Notes under the pieces: model-generated
The model's database searches: none
Seen by the model: only the letters and a program-made list of their open reading frames with translations
Told to the model about the DNA's origin: nothing
Part shown: in pieces, positions 42,481 to 53,057 of the stretch
Position numbering within the stretch: the stretch's first letter is position 1
Layout: each line of letters opens with the position of its first letter
Program-made: the position numbers and the translations under genes
Assembly: GCA_025506515.1 (NCBI GenBank)
Contig: CM046451.1
Location: 71,253,932-71,317,931 of the forward strand
Direction: 5' to 3'
Length of the DNA: 64,000 bases
Origin: Flaveria trinervia
Taxonomy: Eukaryota; Streptophyta; Magnoliopsida; Asterales; Asteraceae

Positions 42481-43923
42481 GCTAATCATCTCTCATGTCT
42501 CGAGGATTCAAGTCCTTCACAAACAAAGGAAGCCATAATAAACAACAACTTTCCTCATGAATTTCTTATGCACATTCAATCCTCAATCGATGAACATCCT
42601 TGGTTTGCCGATATTGCAAATTACTTAGCAAGCGGAATCCTTCTCAAAGGAATGACTTATCGGCAAAAGAAGAAGTTCTTTACTGATATCAAACATTACT
42701 ATTGGGAAGACCCGTATCTATTCAGAATCGGTGCAGACCAACTCATTTGAAGATGCGTATACGGAAGAGAAGCAGAACAAATTCTAAGGCACTGTCATGA
42801 AAGACCCACCGGAGGACACCATGGAGCAACCTTAACAGCCAAAAAAGTATTTGACTCCGGATTTTACTGGCCCACGATATTCAAAGATGCTCACAACATT
42901 GTACGCACCTGTGATGCATGTCAATGGGCAACCAATATCTCAACACGGGATGAGATGCCTCAGAAACCAGTTCAAGTATGCGAGATATTTGATATATGGG
43001 GTATTGATTTCATGGGGCCATTCCCGGTGTCATTTGGCAATCATTACATCTTGGTAGAAGTTGATTACGTTTCAAAATGGGCTGAAGCTCAAGCCCTGCC
43101 TACTAATGATATAAAAAATGTTGTCAGATTCCTTAAAAAACTATTCTCACATTTTGGTGCCCCCAAAGCTCTAATTAGTGACCGAGGAACTCATTTCTGT
43201 AACAATTAGCTCGAACGAGCAATGGCGCATTATGGAGTTCCCCATTGCTTTACAACTGTTTCCCATCCACAAGCGAATGGGCAAGCTAAAGTCACTAACC
43301 GAGGCATCAAACAAATCCTTGAGAAAACTGTAAGTCAAAACCACAAGGAATGGTCAAGAAAATTAGATGATACATTATGGGCTTTTCAAACAGCCAATAA
43401 GACTCCCATCGGCACAACACTGTTTAAACTAGTTTATGGGAAGTCATGTCATCTACCTGTGGAACCAGAGCACAAGGCCTTTTGGGCACTTAAAGCATCA
43501 AACCTGGACCAAGACCTTGCAGCAAAGAATCGCTTCCTACAAATTCACGAATTGGAGTAATTGAGAGATCAAGCGTATGAAAACGCTAGGGTTTACAAAG
43601 AAAACACAAAGAAATTCCATGACGCTCGATTAAAGAACACAAAACCATTTCATGTGGGAGAACGTGTCTTACTGTATAACTCTCATTTACATTTGTTTCC
43701 CGGAAAACTGAAATCACGTTGGTCTGGACCTTATACGATCAAAAACGTGGTTGTGAATGGTGGCATTGAAATTTATAACCATGAAGGTTTAAGTTTCAAA
43801 GTAAATGGTCATTGTTTGAAACCGTATAATGATGGACCAACCAAGATTCCCTTAGAGGAATTACACCTCCGCCTCGACGAAAACTATGTGTGGGGAAGGT
43901 CATGTCGAAGACCCGAAACTTAA
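42481..43923 (+). pseudogene. E integrase, catalytic glutamate replaced
   Basis: The zinc-binding region reads HCHERPTGGHHGATLTAKKV and RTCDACQ around 42790-42930. Catalytic segments are WGIDFMGPFPVS and ISDRGTHFCNN followed by TAG. HPQANGQAKVTNRGIK has lysine where Gypsy integrases have the catalytic glutamate. The C-terminal block 43561-43923 (FHVGERVLLYNSHLHLFPGK, LKSRWSGPYTIKNVV) is the GPF-type tail. The ORF ends TAA at 43921. Confidence 0.9.
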
Positions 43924-43984
43924 ATGTGGCACCTGTAAATAATTTTTCTTACTTTTTAACAATTTTTAGGATCTCACAAGCACA

Positions 43985-44135
43985 AGCACGAGGCCGTGCC
44001 TCATCAAGCACGCTCCCGTGTCTCTGACAAATTTCTTTCCATGATCTCTGCTCATGACTCTAGAATGTTGCAGGTCGAATTTAAGATGAATTCTGACAAG
44101 CACGGGGCCATGCCTAGCCAAGCACACCCTTGTGT
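43985..44135 (+). promoter_or_regulatory. Internal E array of the LTR palindrome type, first
   Basis: Two clusters (43985-44021 and 44099-44135) carry GCACGAGGCCGTGCC, GCACGCTCCCGTG and GCACGGGGCCATGCC, the same words as the E LTR array. They begin about 60 bases after pol ends and are followed by TATATAAA at 44153. Confidence 0.75.
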
Positions 44136-44152
44136 TCATTTTCCATGACCTG

Positions 44153-44160
44153 TATATAAA
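44153..44160 (+). promoter_or_regulatory. Internal TATA box of E, first
   Basis: TATATAAA lies 18 bases after the internal palindromes and 58 bases before the ATG at 44218, which leaves room for a start site and a short leader. Confidence 0.65.
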
Positions 44161-44217
44161 AACCAAACTTGTTCCATTCTTTCATCACACTCACTCCTAT
44201 TTAAAAACATCTGAAAA

Positions 44218-44514
44218 ATGAAAGGATCAAGTCACGAAAGTTCCAACAGGAATCCTGCGAAGAAACCGCGTTCTGAAACACGAGAGCCAATGACTCAAGA
44301 ATATTTCTTCAAGCTGCATGAACTAATCAAGCAACTGACTGAAATGAACCTTGCTGCATCCCAACAGTTAGCTGAACTTATCCAAAAGTTCAACAGATGA
44401 GCGAGGAACTCATTTCCATTCACCGACAGCTTGCGGAATTGAGCAACCGCACTTCTCACTATCCCATCCCGAACCTCCACACAATATGTGTGGAGGTTTC
44501 TTTTAAAAGCATTT
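44218..44514 (+). pseudogene. Small E accessory ORF, basic N-terminus plus helical region
   Basis: The first 60 codons read MKGSSHESSNRNPAKKPRSE and so on, with a KKPRS cluster that could be a nuclear signal, then a heptad-like LHELIKQLTEMN and ASQQLAELIQKF. The open frame stops at 44398, but the next frame continues the same style (SEELISIHRQLAELSNRTSH) to about 44500, so one base has been lost or gained. The original protein would be about 90-100 residues. I do not recognise it. Its promoter-like surroundings suggest it was expressed separately from pol. Confidence 0.5.
44474..44496 (+). terminator. Perfect hairpin followed by T-rich run
   Basis: CCTCCACACA and TGTGTGGAGG face each other over a three-base loop, followed by TTTCTTTT. 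It closes the small ORF region. A role in RNA 3' end formation is only a guess. Confidence 0.35.
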
Positions 44515-44767
44515 TGTGATGTGTTAAGTGTGTTGTTGCACGTTAAAGAGTCTGGTTTTGCTATTTTAGATTCTTGGCTTTTAACGTATCATGTAACCAT
44601 AGTACCTTAGGAAATGTAATTTTCAATTTGGCTTGTGTTATTTAACTCTAGGACTATTTTTGTATTTTTTCTGATGATTTGGAAGTGATAAAACTTAACC
44701 GGGAAAATTACATAACGTGCGAAACTGAAAAAAATGGAACAACAAAAGACTGTAACCAAACAAAAAC
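44515..44767. other. Non-coding spacer in E
   Basis: AT-rich stretch without ORF or repeat that I recognise. Confidence 0.5.
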
Positions 44768-44771
44768 ACAT

Positions 44772-44884
44772 GAACACGACCTCGTGCGTAAGGAGGCATG
44801 CCCCCGTGTTCGACAAAAAATGACACAAGCTAACATATTTCAGCCTTTTGTCTTGTTCCTCTTCAATTTTGCATGATAAATACC
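44772..44884 (+). promoter_or_regulatory. Internal E array and TATA-like box, second
   Basis: AACACGACCTCGTGCG and GGCATGCCCCCGTGTTCG (44772-44812) are variants of the LTR words. TGATAAATACC at 44874-44884 is a weak TATA-like box. The leader after it runs to a splice donor at 44987. Confidence 0.5.
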
Positions 44885-44986
44885 GACCTCAATTGCCTGC
44901 AAAGTCGTATCCACTTTCATTTTCACCTTGTTTTCAATTTTTCCTTCATCTTTTCAAGAGTTCTTTCAAGAGTATTTGATCAAAAG

Positions 44987-45659
44987 GTTAGTATGCTAAT
45001 TCCTTTGATTATGAAAGTCATTTACATGCAGTTAGGTGATTAGGTCTCTAAACAACCGAAATCCTAGCAATTATGTGTAAAGACTTGTTCTTAAACATTT
45101 TAGGGAATGATGAATGCTTTCAACCTCCTTGTTCATGTTTATTCTTGTAATTAGATTTGTGTTAATTAGTATGTTTCGTTAGTTATTAGTATGTTTAGTT
45201 AGTTAATTAGTTTCTTTTCTTTTATTGTTAACAAGACTATCTTCATAATTCGTGGTGAAATATTTGTTAATCATGTTCAAGAGTTCCCAAGTGGTATTAA
45301 ACATAAAATATTTTTTTGGTATCTTGAATTATTAACAAATGATTAAAATGTAAACGTACAATCTTTGATTTTTAAAGCAATAAAATGTTAAACCCATGCT
45401 TAATCAACGATTTACAAACACAACCATGCATGCTCGAGTCAAGATTCCATGCCTTATCATGTTAATCGCACCCCCACGTTTCACAAAACGCACCCCTATG
45501 TCAACATTTTTTTCCATGGATAATAAATTTTTAACTATTTTTGAAAATGAGTTGAATCATTATGATGTTATGTCTTGAAAAACACATGATTTTCACTAAC
45601 ATGATGAAACTGCTCAAGAAAATTGTTTTGTATCGATTAACTTATTTTTGAAATTTCAG
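44987..45659 (+). other. Probable intron in the leader of the ATHILA-type ORF
   Basis: Donor AAAAG/GTTAGT at 44986/44987 and acceptor TTTTTGAAATTTCAG ending at 45659 enclose 673 AT-rich bases without coding sequence. The ORF ATG (45664) lies five bases after the acceptor. Both sites look like good plant splice sites. Confidence 0.55.
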
Positions 45660-45663
45660 GATC

Positions 45664-46286
45664 ATGAATCATTCCTAGCTACGTTTTGAAGGGATCCACG
45701 AGAGATGGTGTCACCATAGAGTTCAAAGACTACTACAAATGGTCGAAAGATCCCAGTTACAAGCAGATGAAGAAACACTAGCAGCAGTCGAACAACTAGA
45801 AAGATACAATACATTATTGAGTGTCCAATGAAAGCGTTTATTCTTGCAAAATAGACCTTCTTTTTATGAACTAGCTCTTGAATTTTTAGCATCTTTCAAA
45901 TTTAGCATGAAAGACTCTGACCCTTGGGATGATAATGCAGTTTCATTTAGACTTGCTGGACATTGGCACAAAACATCCATTGCCTTGTTCCGTGTCTATC
46001 TCGAGATCTACACGGAACAAGAAATGGAGGAGGAAGCAATATCTGGAATGCCGGTGTATCATACCTTCCTGGACGAGGAAAGTACGCGGAAAGTGGTGCA
46101 ATGAGGAAAGCATTTTGGCAGAGGAATGGAACCGGAGGGTTCTACTCGAGTAAAACAAAAAGCGGTCAGATACGAGACCCGCTGCTGCGATACATTCATC
46201 GGTTACTTAGTCATTCTATAACAGCTCGTGGTCAAAGTGAGGGACTTGTTAACTTGAGGGACTTGTTAATTTTATATTGTATGGTT
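45664..46286 (+). pseudogene. E ATHILA-type accessory ORF, part before F
   Basis: From ATG 45664 the frame reads MNHS, TAG, LRFEGIHERWCHHRVQRLLQ, a helical stretch (ADEETLAAVEQLERYNTLLS), TGA, then SFYELALEFLASFKFSMKDS, AVSFRLAGHWHKTSIALFRV and YLEIYTEQEMEEEAISG. The last parts resemble the ATHILA ORF-1 family (PF03078 type), named from memory. A TGA ends the block at 46104, after which the coding trace is in other frames. The target duplication TGGTT (46282-46286) ends this part. Confidence 0.65.
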
Positions 46287-47296
46287 TGTTAGGATCAGTG
46301 ATCTTACGTTTGATGATTAGAGAGTATTGCAGCGGAAATCAAACAATGAATTAGACAATTCACAAGAATACAGTTGATATTCAAAGTAAGAACAAACGAT
46401 TATAGAAAGAATTCTGCAAATCAAAGATTTCATTCAATACGCGCTTTCGTGGTGGCAAAATGTCACACCTACAATCAGGTCAATCATCCCTTATATAGGA
46501 ATGTCTTGGTGGAACATTCCTTCTATAGGAGATGTGACGTCTACTGATGTCATTTGATAGTGACATCTAACAGAATTATTCAAACTACTAAAAGTTAACA
46601 CAACTACTGAAGATGTCAAAACAGCTGACATCTTCTTACAAAAATACTAAGTGTTAACTGTCACTACAACTACTGAAAAGAAACTACTGAAACTACAATG
46701 ACTGAAGAACATGCTCTTCAGTCATTTTACAAATACTGAAACAAAAAGAAACTACTGAAAGGAAACCATCACAACAACTGAAGAATGCTTCTTCAGCTGT
46801 TGTAACAAACTCTGAAGGCTTCAGTACTTCTACTTGAAATTCAGCTGTTGTCATCAGCTGATGTCTTCAGTCTTTGTACTTCAGCTGTTGATCTTAGTAC
46901 TTTGTTCTTCAGCTGTTGATCTTCAGACTTTGGTCTTCAACTGTTGAAGTCTTCAGTACTTTAGTCTTCAGCTGTTGAAGTCTTCAGTACTTTAGTCTTC
47001 AGCTGTTGATCTTCAGACTTGGTCTTCAGCTGTTGAAGTCTTCAGTACTTTAGTCTTCAGTTGTTGAAGTCTTCAGTACTTTAGTCTTCAGCTGTTGAAG
47101 TCTTCAGTACTTTAGTCTTCAGCTGTTGATCTTCAGACTTTAATCTTCAGCTGTTGAAGTCTTCAGTACTTTAGTCTTCAGCTGTTGAAGTCTTCAGACT
47201 TTGTCAAACAGCTGATCAAGTCTTCAGCAGTTGTTGTGATGTATGTGGGACTTAGAGGTTTTTCTGATCAGGCTCATTGGTTCTTTTGGTCCAAAA
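46287..47296 (-). repeat. 3' LTR of F
   Basis: It is 1010 bases long, starts TGTTAGGATCAGTG and ends GGTCCAAAA. TATATAAGG (minus, 46488-46499) is preceded on the minus strand by a large array of CTTCAG words, including a 31-base minisatellite at 46860-47215. Confidence 0.93.
46860..47215 (-). repeat. 31-base minisatellite in the F 3' LTR
   Basis: The unit CTTCAGCTGTTGAAGTCTTC followed by AGTACTTTAGT is repeated about eleven times with some 22-base variant units ending GATCTTCAGACTTTG. The unit contains CAGCTG and the MYB-core-like CTGTTG. The 5' LTR has its own version at 58430-58765 with a different unit order. Confidence 0.85.
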
Positions 47297-47311
47297 AACT
47301 CCCCCTGAACC
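47297..47311 (-). other. Polypurine tract of F
   Basis: The minus strand reads GGTTCAGGGGGAGTT next to the 3' LTR. Confidence 0.85.
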
Positions 47312-47569
47312 AATGCAACCAAAACCTCTAAATTTATTGAAGATGTCCCACTTATTATGGCAGAAAGATTTGGTCTTTTTGTCGTCTAGATCAGCTCAGA
47401 AGTGACCCATGTAAGCACAGGCTTGGGAAGAAGTCTCAATGATCTGTTTGGCAAAGGATGAATGGGAACTCTGTCTTGGGGAACTGGACACAAAGCAGTT
47501 ACCCCATCCATGAGATCTACTTCCAAACAATGAGTCTGTATGACTCCCTTGTATAGGCCTCAAGGAAGG
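47312..47569. other. F 3' untranslated stretch
   Basis: Between the accessory-ORF end and the polypurine tract. It aligns with 11248-11447 of G. No ORF seen. Confidence 0.55.
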
Positions 47570-48232
47570 TTATCTATTCCTCCATGGTAAGCTCTTCAGC
47601 TCCTCCTTCAAAAAGTGATTCTGGCCCATAATATTCAGAGTGGTATTTGACCTGTTTCCCATTTTGAGTTCCACAGTTGTTATTACTCTATAAGCAAATT
47701 CATCTGGGTGATTACCCTCTAAGAACAACTGGAGCTCATTCTTTCTAACTTCCTCAAGCCTCTTATATACTAACCCCTTTTTCACCATTTTATTTTCCAG
47801 CATCTTTTGTGGGGTCAGGTTAGCTTTATAGTCTTTCTTGAAGTCATCTAGGATTTCCCAGGGTGATACTACAAAGACCAGTGAGATCACTTCATCTACA
47901 ATCTTTTTCACTTGGCCAATGTATCTCTGTGGAATGTTTTTCTTGTGAATCCTATGAGACACCCTAGGATCAGGCCAAATCCTCACTCTCTCCTTTTGAT
48001 ATTGAAATGTATGTTTAAGAGTGTATAACCTCAGAGCGTGCTTCTTCATGTTGATGATTGAAGATGTGGCAGCATATGCTTTGTTAACTCTCCTCAACAA
48101 TTCCTCATCATGTTGTTTATGAAGCTCTTCTTCTTCTAGCTTCACTTTCATAATTTGTCTTTGAGTTTTAGGAGTAATTGTTGGGAGGTGACTTGTGGCC
48201 TTCGGCAATTGTATAATAGCTGAGATTGGCAA
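47570..48232 (-). pseudogene. F 3' accessory ORF, C-terminal part
   Basis: The 220-codon block reads KVKLEEEELHKQHDEELLRR, HTFQYQKERVRIWPDPRVSH, VSPWEILDDFKKDYKANLTP and LFLEGNHPDEFAYRVITTVE. It matches the intact G fragment at 14630-13947. After GNRS the frame is shifted, so the original C-terminus (EYYGPE-like) lies in another frame. Unknown function. Confidence 0.75.
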
Positions 48233-48239
48233 CCTATCT

Positions 48240-50822
48240 TCATCTCATCATTATCTTCTTTTTCTTCTTCTAGCCTCAGTACCCTTCTCTTCCTCTTCTG
48301 GGGTACATCATCGGCTATTGGTTTTTAGGGTAAGGGAATTGGTTTAGTGGGTTATGGTTATGGTGGTTTAGGTGTGGGAATGTTGACAGGCTATTCTAGC
48401 ATTCTGGATGTGAGGTCGGCTTTAGATTGCTTGACTAGTTCAGTCCTGCTCCCAGCACCAGCTTCGTTTAAGGCTTCAATAACCAATGCTTTTGTGTATA
48501 CTTCATATGAACAGATCTTGGTGGTTATTGCCAAGATGTTGTCCCTGGACCATGCCTTGATCTCAATCAATGATCTACCCAGATATTTTGCTATGAACTG
48601 ATCATGATTTCTAGCCTTTCCCTTTCCAACACATCATAACTTGCCCATCTAGCTTGGATTTCTTCAATCTCTAGTCTTCTAATTTTGAGTCAAGTTTTTC
48701 AGTGTCATGAACTTGCCTAAACAACTGATCAATGATGTTATCCATTGATCGGCTGTGTTCGGCATCAGCCTTCTTCACCATTGTCTCCAAGTCAGTCTCT
48801 TTTCATTCTTCCTTTTCTTGTATGTGACATGAAAGTCTTTAGTATTCTCAGTCACTTTCTCCATGTCAGCATCCTTCACCTTCTCCTTCTTAGTTTCTTT
48901 CCTATTTGCAATCCTCTTTCTTTTTGCTTTCACTGACTGAATCTCCCCCTTTTTGGTTGCATTGGTTGCAAGGGTTGATTGTCAGAAAGCCTTTTGCTCA
49001 CATCATCCTCTATCAAGGGTTGTATCACCGAGGGAAGCCTCTCATCAAGGGTTTTAAGCACCATATCAGTGATAGTTGATGTGATGAGAGGTAAGGAATG
49101 TTGAAAGATAGCAGCTATTTGCTCAGGGGGGTTCTGACCCTGAGAAATAGTGCCAGAAGCAGAGGCAGGTGGCTGAGTGTTTTGGAGTGGCTCTGTGTAT
49201 GGGAGACCTTCAGAGGAAGATGCCATCTGTGGGTTTTGAGGGGTAGATGGTCTTTGATCCTGAGAAATGTTGGCATGCAGCTCTTGCAGTCTGCTCATCT
49301 CATCCTCGAGGATGGTGTTTTGGGCTAAAACATCATAAAAGAAGCCCAGGTCATCATCAGTGTATACTGAATCACCTGACCTCCTGATAGAATCAGGATG
49401 AACATACTCTGAGTGTAGATCAGTAGTAGCATGTGCCCCTTGGTCATGGTACTGGGGACTTCCTGCCTCAGGACCATATCCTTCATCGGCATTTGCCTCT
49501 GGTGAGGTCTTATGGATAGTACCAAATTCATCCTGATCATTTGCTGAAGCAGGAGAAGTGGCAGCCTCACCAGAAATTCGAATCTCCGTTTCTACACTTG
49601 GAGATTGAATGTGGTAATCCCTGTGCTGTGGGGTGTCAGAAGAACTTTGGTCCTCCCCCTCAATGGCTGAGGCCATCCCAGTTTTGATTGGCATCTGGGG
49701 ACGGGGTGAGGAATGCAACTGAGTCAGCACTTTGGCAATTATTATGGTAGGACTTTGGGGGGCGGTTGCAGTGGGAGAGGGTGTGAAGGCAGTATGCACC
49801 AGGGGAGAGTGGTGCGTTTCAATGGCAACCTCCTCAAGTGAGGAAGGTCCAGATGTATAGGTGCCCCAGAGGTGGTTGCTACAGGCTCCTGTTGAGAGGA
49901 AACCTGAGTGGTTGAGGGTGAGTGAGTCCGTGTATCTGCTGGGGGGTTAGGACGAGTAGATATAACCTGCGTTTGTGTTGCAGGGGCATCCTCAAGGGAC
50001 TCATTTCCCTGAGTAGCCTTTTTGGCTTTCTTGTTTTGGGTTGGTGGGGACAATGGATTTGGAGGTGGTGGCTGTGGGTTCCAGCTGGCTGGGTTTTCGC
50101 AGTTTGGCACCAGTTTGAGTGACTGGTCTGAGTTGTGCCTGGAGTATACTTCAGGCAATACAGCCGTGGCAGGGACTCCAAGGCCAACAAGTCCCTCAGC
50201 TTTCAGCCGGTTCACTATAATGGCCATTAGGAACCGAGGATATAATATCCATCGGTTAGCTATAGGCTGGAGGCCATATCCTTGAGTTCAAGAAATAATA
50301 TTTCAGAAAAATTTAAGTTTGTTGGTCAAGGATAGAGAATAATACCTGCGGCCACCTCGTCGACATTTGATCCCAAGAAGAAGTCTTAGGAGCTAAGCAT
50401 ACATTCACCATATGAAAAATTAGTCGTTCCGCATCATGGAAATGTTTCTTCAGGATGGTAGAGGCACTAAGGTTACCCTGGTTCCATGTTGGGCAAATGA
50501 TAGATCAGTGGTGCCCTTTGGATACCCAGTGGGGAAAGTGGCATCATCCAGTTGTAGGGTTTGGCGAAGGATTTCTGGAGTGATGACCACCTGACGATTG
50601 TTGACGAAGGACTGGAGAGAGTCGGTGCCATTCTCCCAGTGATGAGGGTGACGTTCGTCCAGAACTGATGAAGGGATTCGGCATGAATGGTAGGATTTAG
50701 AAGAAAAGCCGTTTTGTATGGAGAGTTGATCATTACATCAATGGATTATCAAACTTTGTCCAGAAGGATGATTTGTAAGGTAAGCAACAGTTGTGTCGTG
50801 GTTTAAGCTTCATGTTCGCCAT
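48240..50822 (-). pseudogene. F 3' accessory ORF, N-terminal and middle parts
   Basis: The likely start is ATG 50822 (MANMKLKPRHN), 66 bases after a TATA box. A stop and frameshifts follow, with readable segments FVNNRQVVITPEILRQTLQL and DDATFPTGYPKGT around 50620-50500. Blocks 50227-49742 and 49799-48930 are proline-, glutamine- and serine-rich. The second ends with a stretch LPLITSTITDMVLKTLDERL and a basic tail. Around 48600-48350 the minus strand still reads IEIKAWSRDNILAITTKICS. No catalytic motif is seen. The layout (ordered N-terminus, disordered middle, helical C-terminus) equals that in A. Confidence 0.6.
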
Positions 50823-50887
50823 TGATGTGAGAGAAGGTTCTGAGTTTTTGAACGTTAGGTTGAGATGATGAAGCTCTATAAGACAAG

Positions 50888-50900
50888 GTATTTATAGGGT
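50888..50900 (-). promoter_or_regulatory. Internal TATA box of F
   Basis: The minus strand reads CCCTATAAATACC, 66 bases before the accessory-ORF ATG at 50822 and just downstream of the internal repeat block. Confidence 0.65.
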
Positions 50901-50929
50901 ATGGGTTATAAAGCAACTGAAGGGTTTGG

Positions 50930-51430
50930 TATGAGTCATCAATAGTTTTAAGCACTGATGACTTGGTATTAACCTTCAAAGGTTGAAACAACTGAAGTCT
51001 TGGTTTTAGGCATCAGTAGTTATAAAACTACTGAAGACCATGGTTTTAGCTTCAGGTGTTGGAAACAACTGATAACTGGTGTTATTCATCAGTAGTTATA
51101 AAACTACTGAAGACGTGGTTTTGTCATCAGTTGTTTAAGATGAAGCAGCAGTTTAAGAAACAACTGAAGAGAAAATTCTCATCAGTAGTTTTCATCAATC
51201 CATAGCTTTTCAGCTGTTTCATACTGTCCTCAACACTTACTCATCAGTCTTTTTGACTGTTTTTCAGTTGTTTCATAGGACGTCAGTACTTATCTGTTTG
51301 TACTTATATCAGTAGTTATGACTGTATCAGCTCTTGTAACATAATCAGTACTTATTTGTGATATGGTTACAAATGATCATCAGTACTTATTTACTGAGAT
51401 CATCAGTAGTTATCACTTATTCTAGCTACA
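50930..51430 (-). promoter_or_regulatory. Internal array of F LTR words
   Basis: More than twenty copies of AACTACTGA, AACAACTGA, CAGTACTT and their complements occur, including the facing pair CAGTAGTTATAAAACTACTG twice (near 51013 and 51092). The same words make up the F LTR array. The block lies between pol and the accessory ORF. Confidence 0.75.
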
Positions 51431-51448
51431 GTATACCAAGCCTTAACA

Positions 51449-51967
51449 CTAGGTTTTGGAAAGTCGAACTATCCAAAGGCTTAGTAAAAATGTCTGCAAG
51501 CTCATCAGCACTAGGCACAAATTTGGATCAATCGGACCTTTTTCAAAACAGTGCCTAATAAAATGATGTCTGATCTCTATATGTTTGGTCCTAGAGTGCT
51601 GGACAGGATTTTTGACAATGCAAAGAGCTGAAGCACTGTCCATTAATAATGGAGTCTTAGTCTCTGTAATTCCATAATCCAAAAGCTGGTTCTGAAGCCA
51701 GAGTACCTGAGAAGTACAGCTTGCAGCAGCAATGTACTCGGCTTCAGCAGTGGATGTAGCAATAGATGTTTGTTTCTTACTCTGCCAAGAAATCAAACAG
51801 TTGCCTAGGAATTGACATCCACCAGAAGTTGACTTTCTGGTTAGCTTACACCCTGCATAGTCACTATCAGAAAAAGCAACCAATTTGCAAGAGTGTCCAG
51901 TGGGATACCATAAACCTAGAGATTGTGTACCTTGCAGATATCTAAAGATCCTTTTGACTGCAATCAA
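51449..51967 (-). pseudogene. F RNase H
   Basis: The 172-codon block reads VKRIFRYLQGTQSLGLWYPT, FSDSDYAGCKLTRKSTSGGC, TSTAEAEYIAAASC, LLMDSASALCIVKNPVQHSR and TKHIEIRHHFIRHCFEKG. After that a frameshift replaces the usual end of pol. All landmarks of Copia RNase H are present. Confidence 0.92.
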
Positions 51968-53057
51968 GTGAGACTCTTTAGGAGCAGCCTAAAATCTTGC
52001 ACAAACACACGTTGCAAACATGATATCTGGTCTAGAAGCTATTAAGTACATCAAGGACCCAATCATACATCTGTAAAGTGTTTCATCAACAGCTTTACCT
52101 TTCTGATCTGCATCCAGTTATGTGGTGTTGCACATGGGAGTAGAATAGGGCTTACAATTTTGTAAATCAAACTTATTCAAAAGATCTTTTGTATATTTAG
52201 ACTGATGAATTAAAGTCTCATCAGCCTTTTGTTTGATTTGCAATCCTAGAAAGAACTGTAATTCTCCCATTCACTCATTTCAAACTTCTTATGCATTAAA
52301 TTTGTAAAGTCATCACACAACGGGGATCAGAGGATGCAAAAATAATATCATCAACATAAATTTGAACAAGTAGCTTATGCTGATCCACCTTCTTAATGAA
52401 TAAAGTTTTATCTATGGAGCCTCTAGTGAAATTATTTTGAAGAAGAAAATTTGATAATGTCTCATACCAGGCTCTAGGAGCTTGTTTCAACCCATAAAGA
52501 GCCTTATCAAGCTTGTATACCCAATCTGGATGTTTTATCCTCAAAACCTGGTGGTTGACATACATAAACTTCTTCTTTTATTTTACCATATAAAATGCAC
52601 TTTTAACATCCATTTGAAAAACTTTAAAATTGTGAAATGCAGCATAGGCTAAGAACAATCTAATTGCCTCCAGTCTGGCTACAGGGGCAAAGGTCTCATC
52701 ATAATCAATACCTTCTTCTTGTGAAAACCCCTGAACAACCAGTCTGGCCTTGTTCTTAACAATAAGCCCATTTTCATATGTTTTGTTCCTAAACACCCAC
52801 TTAGTGCCTATTGCACACTTACCTGGGGGTAGAGGAACCAGTTCCCACACTTGCTGTTTCTTGAACTAAAGTAGCTCAAGCTGCATGGCTTCCACCCATC
52901 CATTGTCTCTAAAAGCAACATGATAGTTCTTTGGCTCTTGCTGACTGATGAAGAGAGCATAGAAGCACAAGTTAGACAATTGACTTCTGGTTGAGACGCC
53001 AGCATTGATACCACCAATGATTTGAGACATGGGCTGATTCTTCAGCTCTTGGTGCAT
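51968..53057 (-). pseudogene. F reverse transcriptase
   Basis: Block 53057-52866 gives the lead-in (NYHVAFRDNGWVEAMQLELL, TAG), 52850-52578 gives AIGTKWVFRNKTYENG, ARLVVQGFSQEEGIDYDETF and FQMDVKSAF. Block 52565-52296 gives KALYGLKQAPRAWYETLSNF and the catalytic YVDDIIFASS. Between 52290 and 51968 only broken segments remain (SRPDIMFAT). Two frameshifts and two stops disable it. Confidence 0.9.

Noticed and set aside
46950..47200. CAGCTG-rich minisatellite as a bHLH target array
   Set aside because: CAGCTG and CTGTTG occur, but no evidence separates bHLH, MYB or no binding; only the repeat itself is reported.
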